A stretch of 63,165 nucleotides of DNA. It comes from Paraphysoderma sedebokerense (lineage: Eukaryota; Blastocladiomycota; Physodermatomycetes; Physodermatales; Physodermataceae). The translations under genes and the position numbers were made by a program. Of this stretch, positions 36,383-47,103 are shown piece after piece; the first letter of the stretch is position 1, and each line of letters opens with the position of its first letter. The notes below the pieces were generated by a model that was not told where the DNA came from, did no database searches, and saw only the letters and a list, made by a program, of their open reading frames with translations. The stretch is taken from the NCBI GenBank assembly GCA_025602915.1, contig JAHLJZ010000117.1, forward strand, positions 1 to 63,165. The letters run 5' to 3'.

Positions 36383-38433
36383 TCAAATACATAAACTAAA
36401 CACCATACCCAAGAACTTCTTCGGCTTAGTTTTTGCTGTCTGTTTGACAGCTTCATCATCAATTTGAGAATCACCAGCGCCTTCATATGCAGAGCCATTG
36501 CTAAGCTCTACATCCTTTACAGCATTGGCAGTGTCCTTGGTCCAAGGATGCCCCACAATTTCTTCCAAACTGGGCCTTTCGTTTGGATCAACTGCTATCA
36601 TTGAAGCAATCAATGCTTCAAGATCTGCAAGCGAAAACAGAAAGAACAAAATGTTGGTTAATAGTTCTAGATAACAAATCAGAAAAAGTAACTTACCTTG
36701 AGACTGTTCCCCTGCTACCATGCGTCTCCAAATGCCAATCCCTCTTTTCATTCTGAGAAGTAAGTCTTCTCTATCCTTCTCGTCGTCGACATCATACTCC
36801 ATAGGGTTGAATTCAAAAAAATCAAGACCGGTCACGGCGGTAAACAGGAGTAAACCCAAAGAGTACACGTCTGCTGAGGAATCGTAAGCATCCTCTGCGA
36901 TCACTTCCGGTGCGACGAAGTGAGGGGTCGTTGGGACATGGTAGTCAGTTCCAACTCGGTAAGCGCTTCCAAAATCTAGTAATTTAATATCAAAGTTTTC
37001 TCCGACCATGACGTTTTCGGGCTTCAAATCTCTGTAGATAATGTTGTTCTTCGAAAGATTGAGATGTCAACTCGAGTCTGAGATGTCCTTCCTTGTGAGT
37101 GAAAAAGGAAATCGTACCTTGTGAAGGTAACCCAAGACTTCAACCAAATCTTTTAGGAGAGTTCTCGCTTGACAGTCATTCAATGGACCGTGGTTGGAGA
37201 GCGACTCCATAAGGTTTGCGCCCCTAACATATTCCAAAACAATGGCATCGTCGGTGCTTCCAAAGGATTGAACAATTCGGGGGTGATCCAAGCATTGCAG
37301 AATGGACGCTTCATGTTCATCAACCCCGATATCTTTTGCATGTTCAAAGTATGTTTTTATGGCATACTTTTGATAATATTGTTAGTTTACAAGATGCTGG
37401 AAAGGGTGGATGGAAACTGATTTGTATCTACCTGTTTGCCGGTGGTCATATCCAAAGCTCTTGAGACTCTTGCAGTGGCCCCGCTTCCCAGTTGTCCGAT
37501 AGTTTGAATATTTTCTGTATTCCATTGCCCTGGTTGTTCTGTCTTTTGGATAGGCGCTTCTGCTTCTTGTGTAGTGTTTTCTGAATGTGGAGAGTCTAAA
37601 GGCGCCAGATGTTGTTGACTTTACCGTTGAACGAATATTGAGCGGGCAGGAGCCTTACCTTCAGTCTGAGAGGAAACGGTTGGTGTTTCAATTCCCGCTA
37701 GAGGGAGCAAATAGGATCAATCGGTCAGGATTCAGACAAAATCATCAGTAGACAAATAATATACATACAGTCTCTTGTTGCCTTGTCTTTCGACCTTTGA
37801 GGAGCTATACGGATGATAATAGGACATTTATCTCAATGAGTAAGATTGAAGCCATGAAGGCGAAAGCAAAGTTTACCAGTGAGTTGCTGCAATCTCTGGA
37901 CTATCGATAAATATATCGATAGCACTATTTCAGATTGTGTCAGACACAGGATTGTAGTCACGAAAGAGGATCAGTAGATTTGCAGCTTCTCAGTTTGAGA
38001 GGAATCTGATTCAATAGCAGACAGCTTCCACTTTGCCGTAAGGGAGAGAGACACGAACGAGACAATTGGGGAACGTCAGTTTGAAAATCATAATTATGTT
38101 TAATTTCTCTTCGTATTCGTTGACGCTATGTCTCTCCCTTACGTAGAAGCAGAACCTATATCTGCTATTGAAAACAATTCTTCTCAAACTGGGAAGCTGC
38201 AAATATACCGACCCTTGTGATTTAAAAGAGATTATGATTGATTAAGAGACATACCTTTTGGACTTTCCTCAAGATTTTTCGCTGCAGGAGAAATATGAGC
38301 GGGACAAGTGAGAGACAAACGCGACAATTGGGGGAACGTCAGTCTGAAGATCAGGTTGCATCCATGGAGGGTCAAGGAAAAGGGACATACCAGAGAGGGA
38401 TGCAGGGGAAGGAAGGAAGTCGGTCTTACCCAT
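36383..38433 (-). CDS. Serine/threonine protein kinase (383 aa)
   Basis: Eight exons: 38433-38391, 38281-38255, 37804-37769, 37697-37659, 37595-37432, 37366-37118, 37048-36697 and 36624-36383. The kinase domain is complete: Gly-rich loop G85-V92 (GSGATARV), VAIK-type K107, helix-C Glu in DEHEASIL, catalytic D193 in YRDLKPEN, D211-F-G and A232-P-E. Tyr replaces His in the HRD motif, as in AGC kinases. The acidic insert YDVDDEKDRED and C-terminal acidic tail are unusual. No other domain is visible, so the substrate and pathway are unknown. A CAMK or AGC relation is possible. Exons 2-4 are 27, 36 and 39 nt, all phase 1 on both sides, so each could be skipped without a frame change, varying the N-terminal tail. 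Confidence 0.93.
37978..38204. repeat. Foldback (MITE-like) element in kinase intron 2
   Basis: Two arms of about 75 bp, 37978-38052 and 38130-38204, are imperfect inverted repeats (roughly three quarters identical) around a 77-bp centre. They share the termini atttgcagctt and aagctgcaaat, and an inner gtaagggagaga. No target duplication is obvious and there is no coding capacity. The centre shares about 40 bp (gacaattggg-aacgtcagt) with 38311-38355 in intron 1, so a local origin is as likely as a transposon. Confidence 0.65.
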
Positions 38434-39201
38434 TGTTTTGATAGTGAGAAGGTTGACTTTGTATTGAAGGTGTTGTTTGATTAAGGGGTTTTGTCAAATA
38501 AGTTGTTGGAATGGGTTGGGTGATGATTGTCGTTCGGGTCACGGGAGGGAAGATGTCTCAATTGAAGACGGCGAGGACTGTCGATTTTGCTGGCGGGTAA
38601 TGTGTGAGGACTGTCACTCAAGCTGTAGCGTAGAGTAGATAATCTGTTGGCTTTGGTTCACAGGAGTTGTCAGATGTGCGATACTTTTTGCGCTGCGAAG
38701 TCTATGGAGCAATCTGCAAGGATCGAGCGAAACGGGGATGCATCGAGGACAGGATATTGGGATGAGGAGACAGGCAGGGAAGAGTCCTTGAGCTTTACAG
38801 GGGGTAGGATCAAATGAGGCAACGATGCTAGATGGATAAGATGGTGGAGGAGGATGGAGGAGAGATCGAGGGGGAGGAATGCAGAGGGAATCCTGCGTCG
38901 TTTTGCGAATCGAAGTAATTTTCGCGTTTATCTCCCTCGATAAACGATTGGAGTAAATATTGTCATCAAGGAATTCAGCAGCGACACTATAAAAAGATGA
39001 ATATAAAAACGGGGACTATATTGCACAGAGATTTGGTAGAGATTGTCGATGCCCCCGCCAAGATATCCAGAGCTGGTTCTTATTCAAATACTCATCTTAA
39101 TCTTAATCGTAAGTCGTAACTTACCGATTGAACGATGAATTTATAATCCTTTAACTCACAACAGCAGCAGTTTTTTGTTTGAACATCGAACAAACAAATT
39201 A
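38434..39201. promoter_or_regulatory. Kinase upstream region
   Basis: This holds the promoter and 5' UTR of the kinase and the 3' flank of the next minus-strand gene. The stretch 38530-38900 is GA-rich on the plus strand. No gene seen. Confidence 0.4.
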
Positions 39202-39561
39202 TCAACCAGATAATTGTAACTCGTCCTTTGCCGCCCGAAAGGTTTGTAACTTGCTCGATGATAAAGTCTCCGGATACATGAGTCCTGAATACTTGTTGCT
39301 CATTTGAAACCAACGGGACACTCCTCTTTTTTCACTATAAATAATGGCAAAATTACCCGACATGTCCCCGCCTGGTTTATTTATTAACGAAACGACTACC
39401 ATAACTAAGATCAGGGCGAACAAGTAACACAAAACACAACATTTCTTCCTCTTCTTGGTGAAACGATGGTAACATTTGTCTTGTTCGTTTTCTGCACTGT
39501 AATCACATTTTGGGCAGAGGAAAAAATACGCGGGGAACTTAAAATACGACTGCTTCACCAT
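39202..39561 (-). CDS. Small Cys-rich single-pass membrane protein (119 aa, 3' exon uncertain)
   Basis: From ATG 39561 the frame encodes CPKC, then basic HRFTKKRKKCCVLCY directly before one hydrophobic helix (LFALILVMVVVSLI) and a short outer tail. A CPxC pair followed by KKRKKCC at the membrane edge suggests a cytosolic anchor, possibly palmitoylated; the layout resembles LEA2/NDR1-like proteins. A second frame over 39092-39313 (THVSGDFIIEQVTNL) looks protein-like and may belong to a later exon, but I found no splice that joins it in phase. An upstream 125-codon frame (39747-40124) may be a 5' exon or a separate gene. No function proposed. Confidence 0.4.
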   Translation of the reverse strand: MVKQSYFKFPAYFFLCPKCDYSAENEQDKCYHRFTKKRKKCCVLCYLFALILVMVVVSLINKPGGDMSGNFAIIYSEKRGVSRWFQMSNKYSGLMYPETLSSSKLQTFRAAKDELQLSG

Positions 39562-39746
39562 ATCTCATTCACCCGGAATTTGCTGACGAAAACATTGAAT
39601 TCGAGCTGTACCTCTTACACAACCTGTACTTTGTATTTCGTTCTTGCTATACTTTATACGATCACTTCAACCATGAACACCGATTACAAAACTAATCGAA
39701 TCCAAACATTTCGACTTGGTGAAGAGGAGAAAGTGGTATGCCCTGA

Positions 39747-40124
39747 CTACAGCACCATTAAAGTATGATTTCGACATACAACTACCATAAAAGTTAAATT
39801 GTGTTTCAATTCTAGACAAGACAGAATGTATGTATGGTGAGCAAGACAAGCGAGTGGTTGATTGATTCTTCCATTTACCTTCCTTTTCGCCGTCGTTTGC
39901 CAGTTTTTCGTCATTGCGATGTCGCAATATGGGAAGTCATGAACGGATACAGGACTTAGTGCCTTTAGTCGACCTGAATAGACGGATTTATTGTGATTTC
40001 GTTTCTCTACCTTAAACAAAGTACTCACCGGCCACTTCCGGTTCAAGTTCCAAGTCGCAAGTTCACCTCCTAAATTCCTTGACCCAACCGTTTCGCTTCG
40101 ATCTAAATCAAGTTCACTGTTCAT
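39747..40124 (-). CDS. Possible hypothetical protein or 5' exon (125 aa), weak
   Basis: An ATG frame begins MNSELDLDRSETVGSRNL and has a good splice donor (gtgagt) after 32 codons, so only the first 96 bases may be coding. No domain is recognised. It may be the 5' exon of the small membrane-protein gene just downstream. Confidence 0.25.
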   Translation of the reverse strand: MNSELDLDRSETVGSRNLGGELATWNLNRKWPVSTLFKVEKRNHNKSVYSGRLKALSPVSVHDFPYCDIAMTKNWQTTAKRKVNGRINQPLACLAHHTYILSCLELKHNLTFMVVVCRNHTLMVL

Positions 40125-41171
40125 AACCCGGACTGGTTAGACGATTCGCCATTGCGCGCGGGCGGTGATGCCGGTACGTGTTGCCTTTGTGCGGTTTATA
40201 GATTCGACCCGGCGTTCAGACTTAAAATTCATGATGAATTCCTATCTTAAATTCCTAACTGGATTGAGAGCGTTTAACCGTGAGAATTCCGATGTAGTGC
40301 GTTAGTACGAACAAACACTTAATATCATTGTTGTGCACTATAAATATTACTGTGATTGTTGAGATGCAATTTCGGAAATGAATAGATACATTTAAATAGA
40401 TAAACTGTCATACAAATGTCATTATGTGATTTAATTTTATGTGTATACCTGATTCTGCATTGAATCTGTAAAATTCTTGAATCGGAAGCAATGATAAATA
40501 ATATGATAACACACGGTTTGGAACAATCTTGGCCATAGTTCGTAGAACTCTAAATCCCAAGTCTCAAGAATCCAAAATTTGTCAAAGCTGATAAACTTCG
40601 AGGTCGGGAACATTCAACCGCAACCTACACTATCCTAAACGTTTTAAGTTTCCTAATGTCTCCATCGTATTCGAGGTCAATGCATAGTAATTAGAAAATA
40701 TATTTCATATTCAACGCTGTTCACTTAAATTAATTGCTGGTGAAATGCGCCACTTAGTTGGGTGGTTTTTCCTTCAACAATTTCTTTGAAATTTTGCATA
40801 TAAGAAATATCGAGTGCATATGCTCATGTGATATTTTTCATTGCTTCGGAGGTTTTTGGCCGATCATTGAAAGGTGAAACTGCGCAGAGTGGTAGCAGAA
40901 GTGTTACTTGTAGACAGTTTTTCCATTGGACCTGTAGATCCATGATTAACGTCTCGGCCTTTTAATAAGAGCCGGTGATGTTTGTCCTCCAATATTAATG
41001 GTCATAACTGTGGATTCTCGAACATGATTTCAATGAACCCGCGCCCGCCGACGATGCATAAATATTTCGCGGCCGATGTCTTGGAGTCTAAATTATCTTG
41101 TGACGCCTTAAAACTACAGAATGGTATGAAGCTGCGGACTTGACCATTTCGATTTGATTCTTTCACTCTAT
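40125..41171. promoter_or_regulatory. Intergenic, upstream of NmrA-like gene 2
   Basis: This is 1 kb of AT-rich DNA containing the native promoter of the NmrA-like gene at 41205. The second tandem copy lacks this sequence. No gene seen. Confidence 0.5.
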
Positions 41172-41204
41172 CCTCCGTAGTTTTCAACAGATATCCCACG
41201 AAAA

Positions 41205-42674
41205 ATGTTTAGCCTTTTCTCGTCCAAGAGCGATGTCTTTATCTGTAACGGTAAATTAGTTCAACAATTCAAATGAGGCGTGTAGTGAGCGACTAATGAA
41301 TGCAAACCCTTTTATTTCAATTTTCGTCATTTTAATTTATAGCCGACTTCATCACTGGTTTGTACTCTCCTGAATTTTGAAAGTGGAAGGATTGGTTGGG
41401 GTAATTGTAATTGTTCATACATGAACAATATACTGACAACGATGATTACTCGACCTTAGGATTCTACGTGGCAAGAGGTGTACATGACTCCAACAAGTTT
41501 AACAAAGTAATTTGCGGTGTTTCCAACTTGGAAGGTAGTAATATTACAGTCTTTCTATTGCCTTCATTCATCATATCAAATTGTTGACAATGATTGAATT
41601 TCGTAGACGAATTCTCAAAAGAATTAGAACGTCTTGGATGTGAATTGCGAGAATGGAATCTCGAGGATAGGACTTCCATTCAAAGAGCAATGCAAGGAGT
41701 TGAAAACATGGTTTTATCGTTCTATTGGAATGATAAAGTCGAAGATCAATGTAACATGATGCTAGAGGTATGACCCCTATTGTCAATATTTAAAATTATT
41801 GATTCGTTTTAACAGCCGTTGATTAATCATGAGTTTTGATATCAGGCTATTCACGCTGCTCAGGTAAAAAATGTTGTCCTTTGGTCCACCATGGCTCTTG
41901 AACAGGCCCGAGGAAAAGAGTTCAAGCAGCTTATGATTGCGAAGAGATGCGAAGATTTGGTTGCTAAAAGCGGTATCCAAAATTTTTGCATTGCTCGCAT
42001 TACTACCAGCCATCAATCGTTTGTAATCATGAATCATGGAATATGACACGATAGCATCCAATAACGCCGGATGTTTTATATTTCTGTTTGTAGGTTGTTC
42101 TATCTTAGTCGCTGGATCCAAGATCAAGGCATTCTTCCTATGGCCACCGGTCGCGGAAAGACTGCTATTGTCAACCTCCATGACTGTGGCATTGCTACCG
42201 CCAACATTTTGGCCAGCTCGATGGAAGAACATAAGAACCAAATGTATACCTTTACCGGTCCTGAACTTATGACTGGAATGAAGTTAGTAGAACACGCGAA
42301 CCGCGTTCTCCATTCCGATATCGAGTTCAGAGATATCAGTATTGAGGAGTTTAAAAAAATGATGAAAGAAATCGGCGAAGTCAGTGACGCACAAATTGAT
42401 TTTGCTGCAGAATGCTGTATGCTGATGAGAGACAACAAATGGGCCATCAAGACTGATCATTTGATGAGATGTTTGGAAGGCAGAAAGCCGACCGACATTG
42501 AAACATTTTTCAGAAATAACGCAGATTCTTTCAGGTATGATTACTGATATATGCAATTTTTCTTGCGTATTTTCATTAGCACGACATCATTGTTAATCCT
42601 TTCTTTCATCTCTTCTGCGGTACAGACCACGCGGTGGAATGATTAGAAGACTTGCATTCAAAGATGCACTTTGA
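41205..42674 (+). CDS. NmrA-like Rossmann-fold protein 2 (319 aa), tandem copy 1
   Basis: Paralog of the minus-strand gene at 27865-29277, with the same seven-exon plan: 41205-41250, 41343-41357, 41460-41534, 41607-41767, 41846-42018, 42094-42534 and 42626-42674. The 15-nt second exon encodes ADFIT of the loop NADFITG, which occupies the place of the NmrA dinucleotide motif GATGxxG. The rest keeps VICGVSN, LGCELREWNLEDRTSIQRAM, VEHANRVL and TDIETFF. As the glycines are mostly lost, cofactor binding may be weak or altered. It is probably a cytosolic regulator or redox-sensing protein; no catalytic motif (YxxxK) is evident. It lies upstream of glycogen synthase on the same strand, but with separate promoters. 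Confidence 0.87.
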
Positions 42675-43456
42675 GTTGTTGTCAAAAGATGCATGGGGGC
42701 GACGGACATCTAAAATAGCAGAAGACGAGGTTGACTGAAATAAAGAAGAATGAGTGAGATTACTACAGTTTCGCAGCTGCAAGGTTTTGCCCCATGCGAC
42801 CTCCAAATCCTGTATTAAATATACACCCTTATTGATTCCAATGAGGAGGATTGGTTTTGTCTGAATTGTCTTCTGTTTCAATTCGGAAATTGGGGACAGG
42901 TAGAATCACGTGACCCATTGATCTGCAGCGCGACTCACCGAGTCACCGCTAGACCAACATGGCTTTTGATGCCGTTGCAATTTTGATCGATTGCCGGTTT
43001 GATGCGCAACTGATAAATGAAATGGATATCAGCTCATCCGCAGGAGGAATTGTAATAGATAAGCGGAAATAGCTGGCAATCTGTATCTGTGGACTCAACG
43101 CATCTCTCCGTTGAGTTATCCGTATCTCGGATCAGCATAGTATAGATTTTTAAACCCCTTGAGATTGACATTCTCGCCCGCACGACTTTTTAAGCATTTC
43201 GCCACGCCCGAGTGTTGCCCTGCCGCCGACAAGAGTCAGAATCATCTCTCTGGAAGAATACATCGTCTAAAGTATACTTCCATTGCATCCCTCTTAACCC
43301 TCGTAAACAAATTATATTGCACAAGGCTCATCTCTGACAATCAGATTTAATATTTGCGTTGTCTTGATCTCCCTGTCATCCCCCTTTTCTTTGCCGGGGC
43401 CGTTTTTCGTGAATTCATTAGAATCGATCTGTCCATCTTCAAAATAGCCAGAAGCC
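42675..43456. promoter_or_regulatory. Spacer between NmrA-like 2 and glycogen synthase
   Basis: 782 bp with the glycogen synthase promoter and 5' UTR. No gene seen. The same spacer recurs at 53672-54453. Confidence 0.45.
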
Positions 43457-46193
43457 ATGTCGCAGCAAGACAAGAAAAAAGACATCAGGTCAATAAGGAG
43501 ACCTTGGTTATTCGAAGTGGCATGGGAAGTCGCAAATAAAGGTTAGGGCTTTGATTCATATCTTCTCGTTGTTGGCGTTGCTTTTGTTCCTTCTGGATTT
43601 ATTCTTGCATGAAATTGAACCATCACTCATTACATGAATGTTGTGAAGCTTTCTGAAAAATTGGCAGTACGCAGTCTTTGCGGATCTGTCGACTGGTCTC
43701 ATTATTCACAGATCTGTCCCTTATGACTCTATATTAATGTGGCGAATCAGCTAACCACCGCCATGTTTGTTTACTTTGGTTCTGCAGTTGGCGGTATTTA
43801 TACTGTACTCAAAACCAAGGCTGCAGTGACTGTTCAGGAATATGGGGAACGCTATATTCTTGTCGGCCCGCTCTCATACAAAACTGCCCCTCTTGAGGTG
43901 GAAAACGTTGATCCCGGGACAATCTCCCTGGAACTTCGTGATTCGTTGAACATAATGGCCTCACAAGGAATCAAATATATATTTGGTAGATGGTTGATCG
44001 AAGGCGCACCGCATGTGCTCCTCTTTGATGTCGGAAGTGGTTATTTCAAATGTAATGAATGGAAAGGAGATCTCTGGAATCTCGCTTCTATTCCGAGTCC
44101 GGCTGGAGACCACGAAACGAACGAGTCAATTGTTTTTGGTTATATTGTTGCTTGGTTTATGGGAGAGGTTTGTAGATTTGTACTTTGATTTCTGTTCATG
44201 CTGAATTCTAACATGACGACACTCGCTTCCGTCATCCTAGTTTGTGCACCGACAAAGAAATACTGCTGTCATTGCTCACTTCCACGAATGGCTTGCTTCG
44301 GTTGGTCTAACCCTCATCAAGAAGCGCCAACTCGATGTAGCAACCATTTTCACAACGCACGCCACGTTGCTGGGACGATATCTCTGCGCTGGATCTGTGG
44401 ACTTTTACAATAATCTGCGAGAGTTCGACGTCGATATGGAAGCCGGCAAAAGAGGAATTTATCATCGCTACTGTATTGAACGTGCTGCCGCTCATTGCGC
44501 AGATGTATTCACTACTGTCAGTCACATCACAGCTTATGAAGCTGAACATCTCTTGAAAAGAAAACCAGGTATGTCTCCCCCTCGTTTGAAGACTGGTTAC
44601 TTGCGAATGCGGTCACTGACTGTTCATCTTCCATCGCAGATGGCGTACTTCCGAATGGTCTCAATATCACTAAGTTCTCTGCTGTCCACGAATTTCAAAA
44701 TCTGCACGCTTTGAACAAGGAAAAAATTCATGACTTTGTGCGGGGCCACTTCTATGGTCATTATGATTTTGAATTAGACAATACTCTCTACTTCTTCACC
44801 GCCGGACGATACGAATATAGAAACAAGGGTGTCGACATGTATCTGGAGGGCTTGAATCGTACGTGAATCCTTGGATTTTGAGTAGTGGGAGATTGATTTT
44901 CCTGACCCATCCTGTTTCTTCTTTCAGGACTAAACGATCGACTCAAAGCTTATAATTCTCCTGTTACTGTGGTTGCATTCGTCATTATGCCGGCAGCGAC
45001 CAACAATTTCGCAGTGGAAGCCTTGAAGGGGCAAGCCGTAATCAAGCAGCTGAATGAAACAGTCAGCGAAATCCAAAAGAAGATTGGTAAACGGGTCTTT
45101 GAACAAGCTGCTCGGTACGCTTACAATGATTAGGTTTTATTTTACTACTGTTTCTAATTATTTCTAACAATAACTTTTTCCAGTGGCCATCTTCCGGCTT
45201 CGCAGGATCTGTTGACTGCAGAAGACATGGTTCTCCTTAAACGTCGAATCTTCACTCTCCGTCGCGACACTCTTCCTCCTGTGGTTACCCATAACATGGC
45301 AGATGATTCTCATGATCCTATTTTAAATCAAATCCGTCGTTTACAGTTATTTAATCATTCAAGTGATCGTGTGAAGGTCGTCTATCATCCAGAATTTCTA
45401 AATAGTAACAATCCACTATTTGGGTTGGACTATGAAGACTTTGTTCGTGGTTGTCATCTAGGAGTGTTCCCAAGTTACTATGAACCTTGGTACGATTTAC
45501 TTTCTTTTTAATATATATATCCGTGACCATTTTCGTAACCTTATGATGACTTTTAGGGGATACACCCCGGCAGAATGTACTGTCATGGGTGTTCCGAGTA
45601 TCACTACTAATCTCTCTGGTTTCGGATGCTACATGGAAGAGATCATTGAAACACCGAGTGACTACGGTATTTACATTGTCGATCGTAGACTCAAATCAGT
45701 CGAAGAATCCGTCCAGCAGTTAGCCGACACGATGTTACAATTTTGTTTGAAAACCAGACGACAACGTATCAACTTGCGTAACCGTACTGAACGATTATCC
45801 GATATTTTGGATTGGAAGAGAATGGGATTAGAATATATCAAGGCCAGACAGTTAGCGTTAAGACGAAAATACCCTAAATCGTTCTCTGAGGATGATTTTG
45901 AATTAGAAGAAGAGTTTAGAAAGAGTCAAAAAGTTCCAAGACCGTTGAGCGCCCCCGGTAGTCCAAGAACTAAAGGATTCAGCGATAATATGATTGAAGG
46001 TGAATTTGACGAAAGAGTAAGAGAGAAATTGGACGATTTGAATGTCGGTTCAGATGTTGGCGGGTATGGTTCAGTCGGTGGATCTGTGAACGGTGACGAA
46101 GAGGAGGAAGATGTTAGAAGCGAGGAAGTTAAAATCGAGTTCAAGAAGAGACCGATGACTCCAGATTATGCCATCAACGCTACTGAGCCATAA
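43457..46193 (+). CDS. GSY1: Glycogen synthase (713 aa), tandem copy 1
   Basis: UDP-glucose:glycogen 4-alpha-glucosyltransferase (GT3, EC 2.4.1.11), cytosolic, elongates glycogen. Exons: 43457-43541, 43788-44167, 44241-44568, 44640-44858, 44928-45114, 45184-45489 and 45557-46193. The first exon gives [15 protein letters not shown], which splices to [12 protein letters not shown] at the UDP-glucose site. [31 protein letters not shown] and the catalytic [15 protein letters not shown] (YEPW splits across the last intron) are all present. The arginine cluster RNRTERLS (about residues 577-583) is the glucose-6-phosphate switch. The tail has [10 protein letters not shown] and an acidic, Ser-rich end, matching the phosphorylated C-terminal control sites of fungal and animal enzymes. 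Full length, no defects. Confidence 0.97.
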
Positions 46194-47103
46194 GGAAAAA
46201 AGGGGATTGTTTGTGGAGATGATATTGGAGGTGGAACTACTTCTATTACTTTTCGTGTTGTCTTTTCTTGTCTTTCGTTCATTGTATCATTACTGTAGCA
46301 TTAGCGCATATAACTTTTGTCGTTATAATTACTTTTTTGTCATTGTACTTTTATAACATGTAGGCTTTATTGCATTTTGTGTTTCTTGTGTTATTTTCCA
46401 TTTTGTCACTCCGTTCTTTTTGTACTTTTTTTGTATCAATCACAAATAGCTGAAACAGATGTAATGTTGTCCTACAGTACAGTGCCCCGCAAACCTCAAT
46501 TCCAGGGGACGAAGAAAGGATATACAGAAGGTGAACATGAAGTGGCAACAATTCAGTGCATCAAGCTTCTACGATCTCCACAGAAACAGATTGACCTGCA
46601 TTCACATATTCCAGAAAGAAGATGCTACATTAATATTACAATGACGGCTTACGTTTCAAAAAATACATTGTGAGCAAAATTTTCATCCGCTAGATTTCAT
46701 ATCACTCTTCCATCCTGAAAATCACATGCACTACCACGTTACAGCAAATAATCAAAGATGATTCAGCTCATTTAACAACTCTACATGAATCCATTAAGAA
46801 GACAGATAAACATGAAAACGGGTATAAACAGATTATCGAATTGGTGACTAACGGATTCTAATAGACCTTTTTGGTGGAATTAGATTAGAAGGTCGGCAGT
46901 GATAATTCAGTCAAGAAAGTATACGAAAGAACAGGGGATAAAACTGTACCTGTTAATGCCACTGAGAATACAACTGCATGAAACTGATCAGCATGGACCG
47001 ACGATCGAACGTAGAAAGTAAAGCGAGAGTAGTTTGATAGATTCAGAACGTAAGAAAAGAGGCATTCATTAATTTGAGTAGGTACGACTGTCGCGATACT
47101 CCA
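46194..47103. other. Convergent 3' spacer (glycogen synthase / SEC59)
   Basis: 910 bp of UTR-like AT-rich sequence. Short frames at 46377-46673 start at non-ATG codons and show no motif. Recurs at 57191-58100. Confidence 0.5.

Noticed and set aside
45926-46144. Ser/Pro-rich minus-strand frame (72 codons), also at 56923
   Set aside because: Antisense of the acidic tail of glycogen synthase.
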